A DNA stretch of 64,000 nucleotides from Beijerinckiaceae bacterium (GTDB lineage: Bacteria; Pseudomonadota; Alphaproteobacteria; Rhizobiales; Beijerinckiaceae): positions 62,001 through 126,000 of the forward strand of contig JAIETL010000039.1 in assembly GCA_019745195.1 (NCBI GenBank), read 5' to 3'. The notes beneath the pieces were generated by a model, which saw only the letters and a program-made list of their open reading frames with translations, did no database searches and was not told the DNA's origin. The position numbers and the translations under genes were made by a program. Below, piece by piece: positions 38,033 to 47,197 of the stretch (position 1 is the first letter of the stretch; each line of letters opens with the position of its first letter).

Positions 38033-38047
38033 GCCTATCCGATAGGC
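38033..38047. promoter_or_regulatory. 15-bp perfect palindrome before atzF
   Basis: GCCTATC-C-GATAGGC ends 20 bases before the atzF GTG. Its position suggests a second operator or a structure in the atzF leader; the binding protein is unknown. Confidence 0.4.
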
Positions 38048-38067
38048 TCGACTTCCAAGAGGCTTTC

Positions 38068-39864
38068 GTGACGACCCTGACCAGCCTGATCGCCGACCAT
38101 TTAGACGGCCGCGTGACGATCGCCCGGACGATCGCGTCGGCCTATGCCCGCCACGGCGAGCATGGCGACGAGGCGATGTTCATCAGTCTGCGACCGGAAG
38201 CCGAGGTCCTGGCTGAGGCGGAGTCGCTGCAGGCCGAGGGTCCACGCGGCCGCAAGCTCTGGGGCGTTCCCGTCGCGGTGAAGGACAATATCGACGTCGC
38301 CGGCCTTCCCACCACGGCCGCATGTCCCGCCTTCGCCTACACGCCCGAACGGGATGCGACCGCCGTCGCGCGGCTCAGGGCGCAGGGTGCGATCATCATC
38401 GGCAAGACCAACCTCGACCAGTTCGCGACCGGACTGAACGGCACGCGCTCGCCCTATGGCGTGCCCCGCAATGCGCTGCTCGCCGATCTCGTCCCGGGCG
38501 GCTCCAGCTCCGGCTCGGCCAGCGCGGTCGCGGCCGGAATCGTCCCGGTCGCGCTCGGCACCGATACGGCGGGTTCGGGCCGCGTCCCGGCCGGCCTGCA
38601 GAACCTCGTCGGCCTCAAGCCCAGCGTCGGACTCGTGCCGAGCGCGGGCGTCGTCCCGGCCTGCCGCACGCTGGATTGCATCTCCGTCTTCGCCCTGACC
38701 GTCGACGACGCCTGGGCCGTGCTCGACGTCATCGCCGGGCACGACGCAGCCGATCCGTTCTCGAAAGCCCTGCCTCTTGGCCGACCGGGCGCGGTCGCGC
38801 CGCATCCGAGGATCGGCGTCCCCCGCCCCGCCGACCTCGATTTCGACGGAGATGCGACAGCGGCCACCAGCTTTTCGATGGCAGCGAAGCGGGCGCAGGC
38901 GCTGGGCGCGACCATCGTCCCGCTCGACATGACGCCGTTCTACGACACGGCGCGCCTGCTCTATCACGGTCCCTGGGTCGCCGAGCGCTGGCTCGCCATC
39001 CGCGACCTCCACGAACGCGATCCTGAGGCCATCCTGCCCGTGATCCGCGAGGTCATTGCCGGCAAGCCCCTGCCGGATGCCGCCGAAACCTTCGCCGCGC
39101 GCTATCGCCTCGCCGAGCTGGCGCTGGTGGCGAAAGCGGCCATCAAAGGCCTCGACGCACTGATGGTGCCGACCGCGCCGCGCCCCGTGACGCTGGCGCA
39201 GATGGCTGCCGATCCGATCGGCCAGAACTCCATGCTCGGACGCTACACCAATTTCGTGAACCTGCTCGATCTCTGCGCGCTCGCCGTCCCTGTCAGCCTG
39301 ACAGCCGACGGCACGGCTGCCGGCGTCACCTTCATCGCGCCCTGCGGCCATGACGCAGCGCTGGCCGGCATTGGCCGCGCCTTCCACGCGGCATCGGGCC
39401 TGACATTGGGCGCGACCGGCGCAGCCATGTCCGTCTTGGCTGGACTGCCCGTCGCGTCGGCTCCGGACATGATCGAAATCGCGGTCGTCGGCGCGCATCT
39501 CTCCGGCATGCCGCTCAACGGCGAACTGACCGCGCTCGGCGCGACCTTCATGCGCGCCACCACCACCACCGCCGATTACAGGCTGTTCGCCCTGCCCGGC
39601 GGCCCGCCGGCGCGGCCGGGACTCGTTCGCGTCGCGGAGGGCGGCGCAGCCGTCGCGCTCGAGGTCTGGGCGATGCCGCCGGAGGGCTTCGGCCGCTTCG
39701 TCGCCGGCATCCCCTCCCCGCTCGGCATCGGCACGCTGGGCCTCGCCGACGGCACGAAGGTCAAGGGCTTCCTTTGCGAGGCGGTCGCGACGCAGGGCGC
39801 GCGCGACGTCACCGAGTTCGGCGGCTGGCGGACCTATGTGGCGGCGCAGGCCAGCGCCGCATAA
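38068..39864 (+). CDS. atzF: allophanate hydrolase
   Basis: A 598-residue hydrolase that converts allophanate to ammonia and CO2. The amidase domain has Lys72 ([20 protein letters not shown]), [10 protein letters not shown] (144-153) and nucleophile Ser170 ([13 protein letters not shown]); the C-terminal allophanate-hydrolase domain (about 470-598) has [28 protein letters not shown] and [13 protein letters not shown]. Both domains and length match AtzF. Start is GTG with AAGAGG upstream. It diverges from the biuH operon and converges on gntR with three bases between. Confidence 0.95.
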   Translation: MTTLTSLIADHLDGRVTIARTIASAYARHGEHGDEAMFISLRPEAEVLAEAESLQAEGPRGRKLWGVPVAVKDNIDVAGLPTTAACPAFAYTPERDATAVARLRAQGAIIIGKTNLDQFATGLNGTRSPYGVPRNALLADLVPGGSSSGSASAVAAGIVPVALGTDTAGSGRVPAGLQNLVGLKPSVGLVPSAGVVPACRTLDCISVFALTVDDAWAVLDVIAGHDAADPFSKALPLGRPGAVAPHPRIGVPRPADLDFDGDATAATSFSMAAKRAQALGATIVPLDMTPFYDTARLLYHGPWVAERWLAIRDLHERDPEAILPVIREVIAGKPLPDAAETFAARYRLAELALVAKAAIKGLDALMVPTAPRPVTLAQMAADPIGQNSMLGRYTNFVNLLDLCALAVPVSLTADGTAAGVTFIAPCGHDAALAGIGRAFHAASGLTLGATGAAMSVLAGLPVASAPDMIEIAVVGAHLSGMPLNGELTALGATFMRATTTTADYRLFALPGGPPARPGLVRVAEGGAAVALEVWAMPPEGFGRFVAGIPSPLGIGTLGLADGTKVKGFLCEAVATQGARDVTEFGGWRTYVAAQASAA

Positions 39865-39867
39865 GCC

Positions 39868-40557
39868 TCACAGCGCCTCGGCATAACTCCTGAACGCATC
39901 GCGCACGATGCCGATATGCGCCCGCATCGCCTCGATCGCGCCCGGCTGGTCGCCGCGCAGGATCGCCTGCACGATCAGGTCGTGCTCCTGGTAGGAGCCG
40001 CCGAGCCGGCCCGTGGCGCGAAACTGCGCCCGGCGGAACGGCGCGACGCGGGTGCGGGTCATCAGCGTGATCTCGGCCAGATAGCCGTTATGGGAGCCTG
40101 CATAGATCGCGGCGTGAAACGCCTCGTTCGTCTCGTGGTAACGCGCCGGATCGCCCTTCTGCACCAGCGCGCGCAGATCCTGATGCAAGCCCTCCAGCGC
40201 GCGGCGCTCGGGCACGGTCATGTTGCGGGCGGCAAGGCCGGCGCAGAGCGCCTCCAGCTCCGCCATCGCCTCGAACATGTCGTCGAGCTGGCGCGGCGTC
40301 GGCAGCGCCACGACTGCGCCGCGATGCGGCCGCACGCTGACGAGGCCCGAGGCTGAAAGCTGCCTGATCGCCTCCCGGACCGGGGTGCGCGAGACGCCGA
40401 AGCGCGCCGCCAGCTCCTGCTCGTCGAGCGGCGCGCCGGGTTCGAGAGCGCCCGAGACGATCTCGTCGGCGATCTGCAGCCGCAGGCTTTCCGTGCGTGT
40501 CCGCGGCCCCGCCTCCGGTTTGACGCGAGCGACTGGGGCGGCGAGGCGCGTCGGCAT
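39868..40557 (-). CDS. GntR-family regulator, FCD type
   Basis: A 229-residue regulator. The winged helix (about residues 20-85) shows LRLQIADEIVSGALEPGAPLDEQELAARFGVSRTPVREAIRQL, and the FCD ligand domain follows with metal-site residues in HETNEAFHAAIYAGSHN and HDLIVQAILRGD. Last gene of the importer operon; it probably controls the ureide locus in response to a small carboxylate or ureide. Confidence 0.93.
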   Translation of the reverse strand: MPTRLAAPVARVKPEAGPRTRTESLRLQIADEIVSGALEPGAPLDEQELAARFGVSRTPVREAIRQLSASGLVSVRPHRGAVVALPTPRQLDDMFEAMAELEALCAGLAARNMTVPERRALEGLHQDLRALVQKGDPARYHETNEAFHAAIYAGSHNGYLAEITLMTRTRVAPFRRAQFRATGRLGGSYQEHDLIVQAILRGDQPGAIEAMRAHIGIVRDAFRSYAEAL

Positions 40558-40588
40558 GGGGTTCAGGACCGGGAGAAGGGCGGAATCG

Positions 40589-40611
40589 CTTGCCTTTGAA
40601 TAGCAGGCAAG
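40589..40611. promoter_or_regulatory. inverted repeat upstream of gntR
   Basis: CTTGCCT-N9-AGGCAAG, arms perfect, 32 bases before the gntR start. It could be an autoregulatory operator or a weak hairpin after the HpxZ-like gene. Confidence 0.35.
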
Positions 40612-40644
40612 AACACGCCCGTCATGGCGCAGCGCACGCGCGGC

Positions 40645-41025
40645 TCATTCGGGGATCATGCTGACATGGGCCGCGACCACCCGCCAGCCTTCCGGGAACT
40701 TGACCCAGGTCTGGCTCTGCCTGCCGATCTTGCCGGGGATGCTCTCGCGCCGGTAAAGCGTGTTGGCGGTGGCCATCGCATCGCCATAGGTGGTGATCAC
40801 CGTGCGATAGATCTCGCGCATCACGCCGACGGGCGAGCGCGCCGCGCGAAAGGCCGCGATCTCGGCATAGCCGTAGAGGTTCTCGGCCACGCCATAGCGC
40901 AGCGTCTCGGGCGCGTCCCTGAACAGCCTGTCGAGCACCGCGACGTCGTTGGTGGTCAGCGCCTTCTCATAGGTCGCGAAAGCGGCCTCGACTTCGGCGA
41001 GCACGACGGGGTCGTTGATCTTCAT
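40645..41025 (-). CDS. AtzH/HpxZ-like protein (DUF3225)
   Basis: A 126-residue protein of the AtzH-like/HpxZ family, an NTF2-like fold: [54 protein letters not shown] and [19 protein letters not shown]. Members accompany AtzE/AtzG-type amidases in cyanurate or oxalurate gene sets; the reaction is not settled. ATG at 41025 has GGAG six bases upstream; an ATG five codons earlier is also possible. Confidence 0.87.
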   Translation of the reverse strand: MKINDPVVLAEVEAAFATYEKALTTNDVAVLDRLFRDAPETLRYGVAENLYGYAEIAAFRAARSPVGVMREIYRTVITTYGDAMATANTLYRRESIPGKIGRQSQTWVKFPEGWRVVAAHVSMIPE

Positions 41026-41041
41026 CGGCGTCTCCAACATC

Positions 41042-41170
41042 TGTCATTCCGGGGCGAGCCAACGGCTCGAACCCGGACCCCACGACAGGGTGATCCGTCC
41101 CGGCCGCTTTGCAAAATCTCACCCGGTCGTGGGTTTCAGGTTCTTCGCTGCGCGAGGCCCCGGAATGACA
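41042..41170. repeat. palindromic element family B, copy 1
   Basis: 129 bp with ends TGTCATTCCGGGGC and GCCCCGGAATGACA and an inner CCCGGTCGTGGG motif, between the fused ATPase gene and the HpxZ-like gene. Copy 2 is at 42981. Confidence 0.8.
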
Positions 41171-41179
41171 GGGTTTGCA

Positions 41180-42967
41180 TCACGTCGGCGGATGCGGAAT
41201 CGCGGTCAGCAACTCCTTGGTATACGCCGCCTTGGGATCGCCCAGAACCTCCTCGGCCGTACCCTGCTCGACGATCGCGCCCGTCTTCATCACGATGACC
41301 CGGTCGCAGAGCAGGCGGACCACGTTGAGATCGTGCGAGACGAAGAGATAGCTCATCCCGAGCCGGCCTTTCAGCTCTTCCAGCAGATTCAGCACCACCG
41401 CCTGCACCGAGACGTCCAGCGCCGCCGTCGGCTCGTCGAGAATGACGAGATCGGGTTCGAGCGCGATGGCGCGCGCAATGCCGACGCGCGCCTTCTGGCC
41501 GCCGGAAAGCTGGTGCGGAAAGCGGTCGATCAGCTCGACCGGCAGTCCGACCAACTTGGCCAATTCTTCGCAGCGAGCTCGCAAGGCATCGCGGCCCTTG
41601 ATGGCGCCCATGCGGAGGATTGGATCGACGATCGCCCGCTCGGCGGTGAAGCGCGGGTTGAGACTGTCGGTCGGATCCTGGAACACCATCTGGATGCGCC
41701 GGCGATGCGGGGAGGCGGCGAAATGCTTTGCGGGAATCGCGCCGATATCCGTGCCGTCGAAGACGATGCGGCCACCGCTCGGGTCGATCAGCCGCGTGAT
41801 CATCAGCGAGGTCGTCGACTTGCCGCAGCCGGATTCGCCGACGAGGCCGAGCGTCTCGCCGCGAGCCACGCTGAAGCTGATGCCGTCGACGGCGCGGAAG
41901 GCCGCCTTGGCCGGCTCTCCCTTGCCCATCAGTTTCGCAAACAGCGATCCAGTGTCCGGACGCGGATACTCCTTCACCAAATTCTCGACGACGAGCAGCG
42001 CTCGCCCCTTCATCTCATCCAAACCCTCATCCTGAGGAGCGGACGCAGTCCGCGTCTCGAAGGATGCTCCAGCGCCCTCCGGATGATCCTTCGAGACGGC
42101 GCTGCGCGCCTCCTCAGGATGAGGGCTATAGGATGACGCAGGCGGCGCATCCGGCAGCAGGTCCCGCAGGCTCATCCCCACACGCGGCGTCGCCTGCATC
42201 AGCTTGCGGGTGTAGGGGTGCTGAGGATTGCGGAAAATCTCGGTCGCCAGCGCCGTCTCGACGACCTTGCCCTTCTCCATCACCACGACCCGGTCGCAAT
42301 AGGCGGCAGCCAGCCCGAGATCATGGGTGATCAGGATGGTCGACATGCCCCGCTCGCGCGTCAGCTCGACGATCAGGTCCATCACCGCCTTTTGCGTGGT
42401 GACGTCGAGCCCGGTCGTCGGCTCGTCGGCGATCAGGAGCTGCGGCTGGCAGGCGAGCGCGAGCGCGATCACGACGCGCTGGCACATGCCGCCCGAAAGC
42501 TCGAAGGGATAGGCGTCGTAGCGCTCTTCGGGTCGGGCGATCCTGACCTTCGTCAGCGCCTCGACCGCCTTCTCCTTCGCGGTCCCCCGCGTCGCCTGGA
42601 CATGCTGCAGCAGCACGTCCTCGATCTGCTTGCCGACCTTGCGGATGGGATTGAGCGCCGCGCGCGGGTTCTGGAAGATCATCGAGATCTCGCGCCCGCG
42701 CAGGTCGCGCATCTGCGCCTCGGTCGCCGCGACGAGATCGACGCCGGAGAACGCGATCGAGCCCTCCGCGACCCGGCCGGCCCGGTCGAGAATGCGAACC
42801 ACGGCATAGGAGGTGACGGATTTGCCCGAGCCGGATTCGCCGACAATCGCGACCGTCTCGCCCTTGCCGACCTCGATGTCGATTGCCTTGACAGCCTGAA
42901 CCTTGCCCCGGCGCGTGGCGAACTCGACGGTGAGGTTGCGGATTTCGAGGAGGGGAGCCGCGGTCAT
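41180..42967 (-). CDS. dipeptide/oligopeptide-type ABC importer, fused DppD-DppF ATPase
   Basis: A 595-residue protein with two complete ABC domains. The first (about 1-275) has [17 protein letters not shown] and [12 protein letters not shown]; the second (about 320-595) has [24 protein letters not shown] and [12 protein letters not shown], and each half has the C-terminal oligopeptide motif ([22 protein letters not shown]). The linker at about residues 281-315 is encoded by a family A palindromic element (42024-42125) read in frame. It powers the DppB/DppC permease encoded upstream. Confidence 0.94.
   Translation of the reverse strand: MTAAPLLEIRNLTVEFATRRGKVQAVKAIDIEVGKGETVAIVGESGSGKSVTSYAVVRILDRAGRVAEGSIAFSGVDLVAATEAQMRDLRGREISMIFQNPRAALNPIRKVGKQIEDVLLQHVQATRGTAKEKAVEALTKVRIARPEERYDAYPFELSGGMCQRVVIALALACQPQLLIADEPTTGLDVTTQKAVMDLIVELTRERGMSTILITHDLGLAAAYCDRVVVMEKGKVVETALATEIFRNPQHPYTRKLMQATPRVGMSLRDLLPDAPPASSYSPHPEEARSAVSKDHPEGAGASFETRTASAPQDEGLDEMKGRALLVVENLVKEYPRPDTGSLFAKLMGKGEPAKAAFRAVDGISFSVARGETLGLVGESGCGKSTTSLMITRLIDPSGGRIVFDGTDIGAIPAKHFAASPHRRRIQMVFQDPTDSLNPRFTAERAIVDPILRMGAIKGRDALRARCEELAKLVGLPVELIDRFPHQLSGGQKARVGIARAIALEPDLVILDEPTAALDVSVQAVVLNLLEELKGRLGMSYLFVSHDLNVVRLLCDRVIVMKTGAIVEQGTAEEVLGDPKAAYTKELLTAIPHPPT
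42024..42125. repeat. palindromic element family A, copy 3 (inside the ATPase gene)
   Basis: 102 bp, exactly 34 codons, with ends CCCTCATCCTGAGGAGC and TCCTCAGGATGAGGG. It is translated in the ATPase frame as [11 protein letters not shown] through [12 protein letters not shown] without stops. Confidence 0.88.
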
Positions 42968-42980
42968 GCGATGCCCCCTT

Positions 42981-43105
42981 TGTCATTCCGGGGCTCGGCG
43001 CGAGCCGAGAACCCGGAACCCACGACCGGGCGAGAGATGCGGTCTTGCCGGTCGCACCCGGTCGTGGGTTCCGGGTTCCCGGCTTTGCCGGGCCCCGGAA
43101 TGACA
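42981..43105. repeat. palindromic element family B, copy 2
   Basis: 125 bp with ends TGTCATTCCGGGGC and GCCCCGGAATGACA and inner CCCACGACCGGG and CCCGGTCGTGGG arms, between dppC and the fused ATPase gene. Confidence 0.82.
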
Positions 43106-43124
43106 GAGTTAGGTTCCGACTCCA

Positions 43125-44048
43125 TCAATTCCTCCGCTGCGGATCGACAAGGTCGCGCACGCCGTCGCCAAGCAGGTTGAAGCAGAACACCGCGATCATC
43201 AGGGCGAGCCCCGGGAAGAAGGCGATCCACCATTCGCCCGAGACGATGAAGCTAGCCCCCTCTGCCACCATGATCCCCCATTCGGGCGTCGGCGGGCGCA
43301 CGCCGAGCCCGATGAAGGAGAGGCCGGCCGCGTTGAGGATGGCGTAGCCCATGGTCAGCGACATCTGCACCGCCATGATCGGCATGATGTTGGGCAACAC
43401 CTGCGTCATCAGGAGCCGCCAATCGGAATTGCCGGAGAGTCTCGCCGCCTGCACGAAGCCGGCCTCGCGCCGGACATTGGCCTCGGCCCGCGCCACGCGT
43501 GCATAGAGCGGAAAGTTGATGATCGCCGTCGCGAGCACGATGTTGCCGACCGAGTTGCCCAGCGCCGCCACGATGCCCATCGCCAGCACGAAGAGCGGGA
43601 AGGCCATGATCGTATCGGCGATGCGGCCGACCACCTTGTCGACCCAGCCGCCGAAGAAACCGGCCATCACGCCAGCCAGCCCACCCATGACGAAGACCAG
43701 CGCGACCGACGCGACCGCGATGGTGAAATCGAGCCGCGTCGCCACGATGACCCGGCTGAAAATGTCGCGGCCGAGCTGGTCGGTGCCGAACCAGTGCCGC
43801 GCGCTCGGCCCCTGCAAAGCGGAGTTGGTGTTGCTCGCCAGCGGGTCGTAGGGGACGAGCGACGGCCCGAAGATGGCCGCGAACAGGATCAGCGCGAACA
43901 GCCCGAAGGCGAGTCCCGTGACCGGGTTCTCGGCGACGATATGGCGGGCATGCGCCCAAATGCTGGTCGAGGGCGGGGCGTCGAAACGAAGCGCCGGTGC
44001 TGCTTCGGCAGTGATAACAACAGGCTCGATCTTGCTCATGTCGTTCAC
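43125..44048 (-). CDS. ABC importer permease, DppC type
   Basis: A 307-residue inner-membrane permease. Six hydrophobic segments are seen, with the OppC-like start (ENPVTGLAFGLFALILFAAIFGPSLVPYDP), GTDQLGRDIFSRVI, and the EAA-type loop VRREAGFVQAARLSGNSDWRLLMTQVLPN. It forms the channel with the DppB-type permease, whose gene ends three bases upstream. Confidence 0.93.
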   Translation of the reverse strand: MNDMSKIEPVVITAEAAPALRFDAPPSTSIWAHARHIVAENPVTGLAFGLFALILFAAIFGPSLVPYDPLASNTNSALQGPSARHWFGTDQLGRDIFSRVIVATRLDFTIAVASVALVFVMGGLAGVMAGFFGGWVDKVVGRIADTIMAFPLFVLAMGIVAALGNSVGNIVLATAIINFPLYARVARAEANVRREAGFVQAARLSGNSDWRLLMTQVLPNIMPIMAVQMSLTMGYAILNAAGLSFIGLGVRPPTPEWGIMVAEGASFIVSGEWWIAFFPGLALMIAVFCFNLLGDGVRDLVDPQRRN

Positions 44049-44051
44049 CGC

Positions 44052-45065
44052 TCAGCCCTCCAGCCTGACGCGGGGGTCGATCACGCCGTAGAGCACGTCG
44101 ATCATCAGGTTCAGCGCGACGTAGAGGATCGCCATGGTCAGCACGAAACCCTGGATCGGCGCGTAGTCGGAGGCGATCAGCGCCTCGACCGCGTAGGAGC
44201 CGACGCCGGGCCAGGCGAACACTTTTTCGACCAGCACGTTCGCGCCCAGCAGGAAGGAGAAGACCATGCCGAGCGTGGTCACGACCGGCAGCATCGCGTT
44301 CCTGAAGGCATAGGTGCCGATCACCTTGCTGCCGGAGAGCCCGCTGGCGCGGGCCGTGCGGACGAAATCGGCCCCCAGCACGGCGAGCATCGAGGCCCGC
44401 GTCATCCGCGTGATCGGCGCGAGCGAGAAGATGCCCAGCGTCAACGCCGGCAGGATGAGCTGCGAGAAGGCGGCGCGAAAAGTCTCCCATTCGCCGGCCA
44501 GAAGGCTGTCGATCAGGAACAGCCCGGTCACGCGTGGCGGCTCCGAAGCGAAGACGTCGAGCCGCCCGAGCGGCGCCGGCGACCAGCCGAGGATGAAATA
44601 GAACACGTAGACCAGCAGCAGGCCGGTGAAGAACACCGGAAGCGACACGCCCGCCGTCGCTACGACGCGGCAGAGATGATCGATCCACGAGCCCTGCTTC
44701 ACCGCCGCGAGCACGCCGAGTGGCAATGCGACCGCCATGGCGAGCAGGAGCCCCGCCAGCGTCAGTTCGGCGGAAGCAGGCAGCCGGGCGGCAAGGTCCT
44801 TCGTCACCGGCTGCCCGGTCGTCAGCGACTGCCCGAGATCGCCCTTCACCAGAGCCGTGACATAGGAGACGAACTGGACCGGCAGCGGCTGGTCGAGCCC
44901 AAGCTTCGAGCGGATTTCGATGATCGCCTGCGGTGAGGCGGCGGGTCCAGCGAAATAGGCCGCCGTGTCGCCCGGCAGCACGCGTGTGAGCAGGAAGGTC
45001 ACGATGATAACGCCGATGATCGACGGAATCGTCGTCAGCAGGCGCTGACCGATCAGGCGGAGCAT
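44052..45065 (-). CDS. ABC importer permease, DppB type
   Basis: A 337-residue permease with six segments. MLRLIGQRLLTTIPSIIGVIIVTFLLTRVLPGD, the Gly-rich LGLDQPLPVQFVSYV and the EAA loop FVRTARASGLSGSKVIGTYAFRNAMLPV are typical of DppB/OppB. It follows the binding-protein gene after a family A repeat. Confidence 0.93.
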   Translation of the reverse strand: MLRLIGQRLLTTIPSIIGVIIVTFLLTRVLPGDTAAYFAGPAASPQAIIEIRSKLGLDQPLPVQFVSYVTALVKGDLGQSLTTGQPVTKDLAARLPASAELTLAGLLLAMAVALPLGVLAAVKQGSWIDHLCRVVATAGVSLPVFFTGLLLVYVFYFILGWSPAPLGRLDVFASEPPRVTGLFLIDSLLAGEWETFRAAFSQLILPALTLGIFSLAPITRMTRASMLAVLGADFVRTARASGLSGSKVIGTYAFRNAMLPVVTTLGMVFSFLLGANVLVEKVFAWPGVGSYAVEALIASDYAPIQGFVLTMAILYVALNLMIDVLYGVIDPRVRLEG

Positions 45066-45123
45066 GACATGCGCTCCGTTGAAATCTTGCCGACGGATGG
45101 ATCGCTGTCATCGTGACCCTCAG

Positions 45124-45237
45124 CCCTCATCCTGAGGAGCGCTCCGCAGGAGCGCGTCTCGAAGGATTCTCCAGAAGGCTCCCGATCCATCTGGAGCATC
45201 CTTCGAGACGCCGCTGCGCGGCTCCTCAGGATGAGGG
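45124..45237. repeat. palindromic element family A, copy 4
   Basis: 114 bp with ends CCCTCATCCTGAGGAGC and GCTCCTCAGGATGAGGG and inner arms GCGTCTCGAAGGAT and GCATCCTTCGAGACG, between the binding-protein gene and dppB. Confidence 0.87.
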
Positions 45238-45266
45238 CTGAGAGGTGATGACGACTCATCGGCAGC

Positions 45267-46862
45267 TTACACCCCCTTCGTCAGGTAACGGAAATCCGGC
45301 TCGCGGCAGGGCTGGAACTGGTAGCCCCCGATCGACTTCTGCAGCGCGACGTCATGGGTCGGTTGGTTGATCGGCACCATCGGCACCTCGGCGTTCACCA
45401 GCTTGATGAAGTCGATGACGTTGCCCTCATAGTCGGCCTTGTCGGAGGCGAAGCGCGCGGCGTCGACGAGCTTGTCCAGCGCCGGGTTCTGGTAGGCGGC
45501 GATGTTGAAGATCGAATTGTTGCCGTGCATCGTCCAGAACAGGTAGTATTCCGGATAGTCGAGCCAGCCGGCGAAGCGGTTCAGCACCATCGGATTGGTC
45601 TTCTTGGCGATCTCGGTGCGGAAGTTCGCGCCCGGCACCTTGTTGATCTCGACCGTGATCCCGATCGTCGACAGCGCCTCCTTGATCAGGACCGCCATTG
45701 GCTCTGCGACCGTCGCGTTGCCGGCGTCGAAATACAGCGTCGTCGAGAACGGGCCGCCCGCAGCATCGACCAGCGCCTTCGCCTTGGCGGTATCGGAGGT
45801 GTAGGGGAAGGGCTGCGGCCAGGCGACTTTTGGCGCAGTCCCGCCCGCCATCGAGACGCCGCGGCCGAACAGCGAGGCCTGCAGGATCTTCTCGTACGGC
45901 ATGACCCAGGCCACGGCCTGGCGCAGCCGGACATCCTTGAACGGGCCGACCTGCGTGTTGAGATAGCAGCCCCAGACGCCGTTGGGGATCGGCACGCCGA
46001 CGACGTTGACCTTGCCGGCGTCTAGCAGATCCTTGAAGTCCTTCGGCGGCAGCCCGTATGACACATCGGCGTCGCCGCGCTCCATCAGCGCGCGCCGCGT
46101 CGAGGGCGAGGCGATGTCGCGCGCGATGATGCGGCGCAGTTGCGGCAGCTTCCCGGATTTCCAGGCGTCGTTGCGGATATAGATCGTCTCGACGCCGGGC
46201 TTCCAGCTCTCGACCTTGAAGGCGCCGCCTCCCGCGATGTTGTTCTTCAGATACTCTTTGGCGTGCGGATCGCCGCCTGAATTGGCGATGGCGAGTTCGG
46301 AATCGAAGACGAAGGGGATGGTGACCGCGAGGTTCGGGAGGGTCATCTTGTCCTTGCGGACGAAATCGACACGGAACGTGTTGTCATCGACGACGACGAA
46401 CTGCTCGGGCTTCTCCAGCGAGCCGGCGTTCATCTGCGTGGTGGCGAAGCCGCCGATGGTGCAGGCCCGGTCGAGCGACCACTTGACGTCCTTGGCCGTG
46501 ACCTTGCGGCCGGAATGGAAGGTCGTGTCGCGCAGCTTGAAGGTGCAGCTCATGCCATCCGAGGCGACCTGCCAGCTCTCGGCCAGCTCGCCCTCGAGCT
46601 CGCCCATCGAGACCTGGTTGCCGCCGCCGGTCGGGATCGGCACCGGCTTGAAGCGCAGCAGCCGGTCGTAGCAGTTCAGCGCGACGCCATTCACCGGCTG
46701 CGACGAGCCGATGCCCTGCATGTCGAGGCTGTTGGGGCCGTATTCCTGCACCAGAAGCAGGGTCTCGGCGCGGCTCGGGGCCTGTGCCTGAGCACCGCCG
46801 GAGCGGGCCACGAAAGGCATGGCAAGGCCGGCGGCGATGGCGGTGCGGCGTGTGATGGTCAT
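45267..46862 (-). CDS. ABC importer substrate-binding protein, family 5 (DppA type)
   Basis: A 531-residue periplasmic binding protein of solute-binding family 5. A signal peptide (TRRTAIAAGLAMPFVARSGGAQAQA) precedes LAESWQVASDGMSCTFKLRDTTFHSGRKVTAKDVKWSLDRA, the family signature. Although the family is named for peptides, the operon also carries an AtzH/HpxZ-like gene and a GntR regulator next to ureide enzymes, so a ureide ligand is inferred. Confidence 0.92.
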   Translation of the reverse strand: MTITRRTAIAAGLAMPFVARSGGAQAQAPSRAETLLLVQEYGPNSLDMQGIGSSQPVNGVALNCYDRLLRFKPVPIPTGGGNQVSMGELEGELAESWQVASDGMSCTFKLRDTTFHSGRKVTAKDVKWSLDRACTIGGFATTQMNAGSLEKPEQFVVVDDNTFRVDFVRKDKMTLPNLAVTIPFVFDSELAIANSGGDPHAKEYLKNNIAGGGAFKVESWKPGVETIYIRNDAWKSGKLPQLRRIIARDIASPSTRRALMERGDADVSYGLPPKDFKDLLDAGKVNVVGVPIPNGVWGCYLNTQVGPFKDVRLRQAVAWVMPYEKILQASLFGRGVSMAGGTAPKVAWPQPFPYTSDTAKAKALVDAAGGPFSTTLYFDAGNATVAEPMAVLIKEALSTIGITVEINKVPGANFRTEIAKKTNPMVLNRFAGWLDYPEYYLFWTMHGNNSIFNIAAYQNPALDKLVDAARFASDKADYEGNVIDFIKLVNAEVPMVPINQPTHDVALQKSIGGYQFQPCREPDFRYLTKGV

Positions 46863-47197
46863 GCTTTTGCCCTTCGATCAGCGTTGGATTGGCGCGGCGT
46901 TGTTCGATCGGCGTGATGCACGGAGCATGCCGGGCCATGCGCGATCGCCAGTCGGCGTCGAAGCCGGCAGGTCGAGGGCGAGAGATCGACTTGGCATGGC
47001 GTGACCCCGTCAGGATAGGGAAGACGCCGTGATCGAAGCACGTAACGTGCCAATGGCTATGACGTTGAAATCAATGCAATAATCTGGAAATGATGCGAAC
47101 GCGATGGCGCTCTCGCATGCAACATGTATGCATGATGTCAAATGGTGACTAGTTTTTAATCAAACACTGAACTGCGCGGCCGAGAAGAGTGCCAAGC
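46863..47197. other. 335-bp gene-free promoter region
   Basis: Lies between the TRAP permease end and the importer operon start. It is more AT-rich than its neighbours near 47080-47160. It holds the candidate GntR site at 47116-47134. No convincing small gene was seen. Confidence 0.6.
47116..47134. promoter_or_regulatory. candidate GntR operator, importer operon
   Basis: Inverted repeat CATGCA-N7-TGCATG containing TGTATGCAT, the same half-site as at 38011-38019. It lies about 250 bases upstream of the binding-protein start. Confidence 0.5.

Noticed and set aside
37799..38067. Possible guanidine-I or other riboswitch before atzF
   Set aside because: No conserved ykkC core or paired helices were recognised; only the dyads listed as operators were seen.
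42964..43233. Short open frame over the family B element
   Set aside because: It translates a palindromic repeat and the edge of dppC, with no ribosome site.
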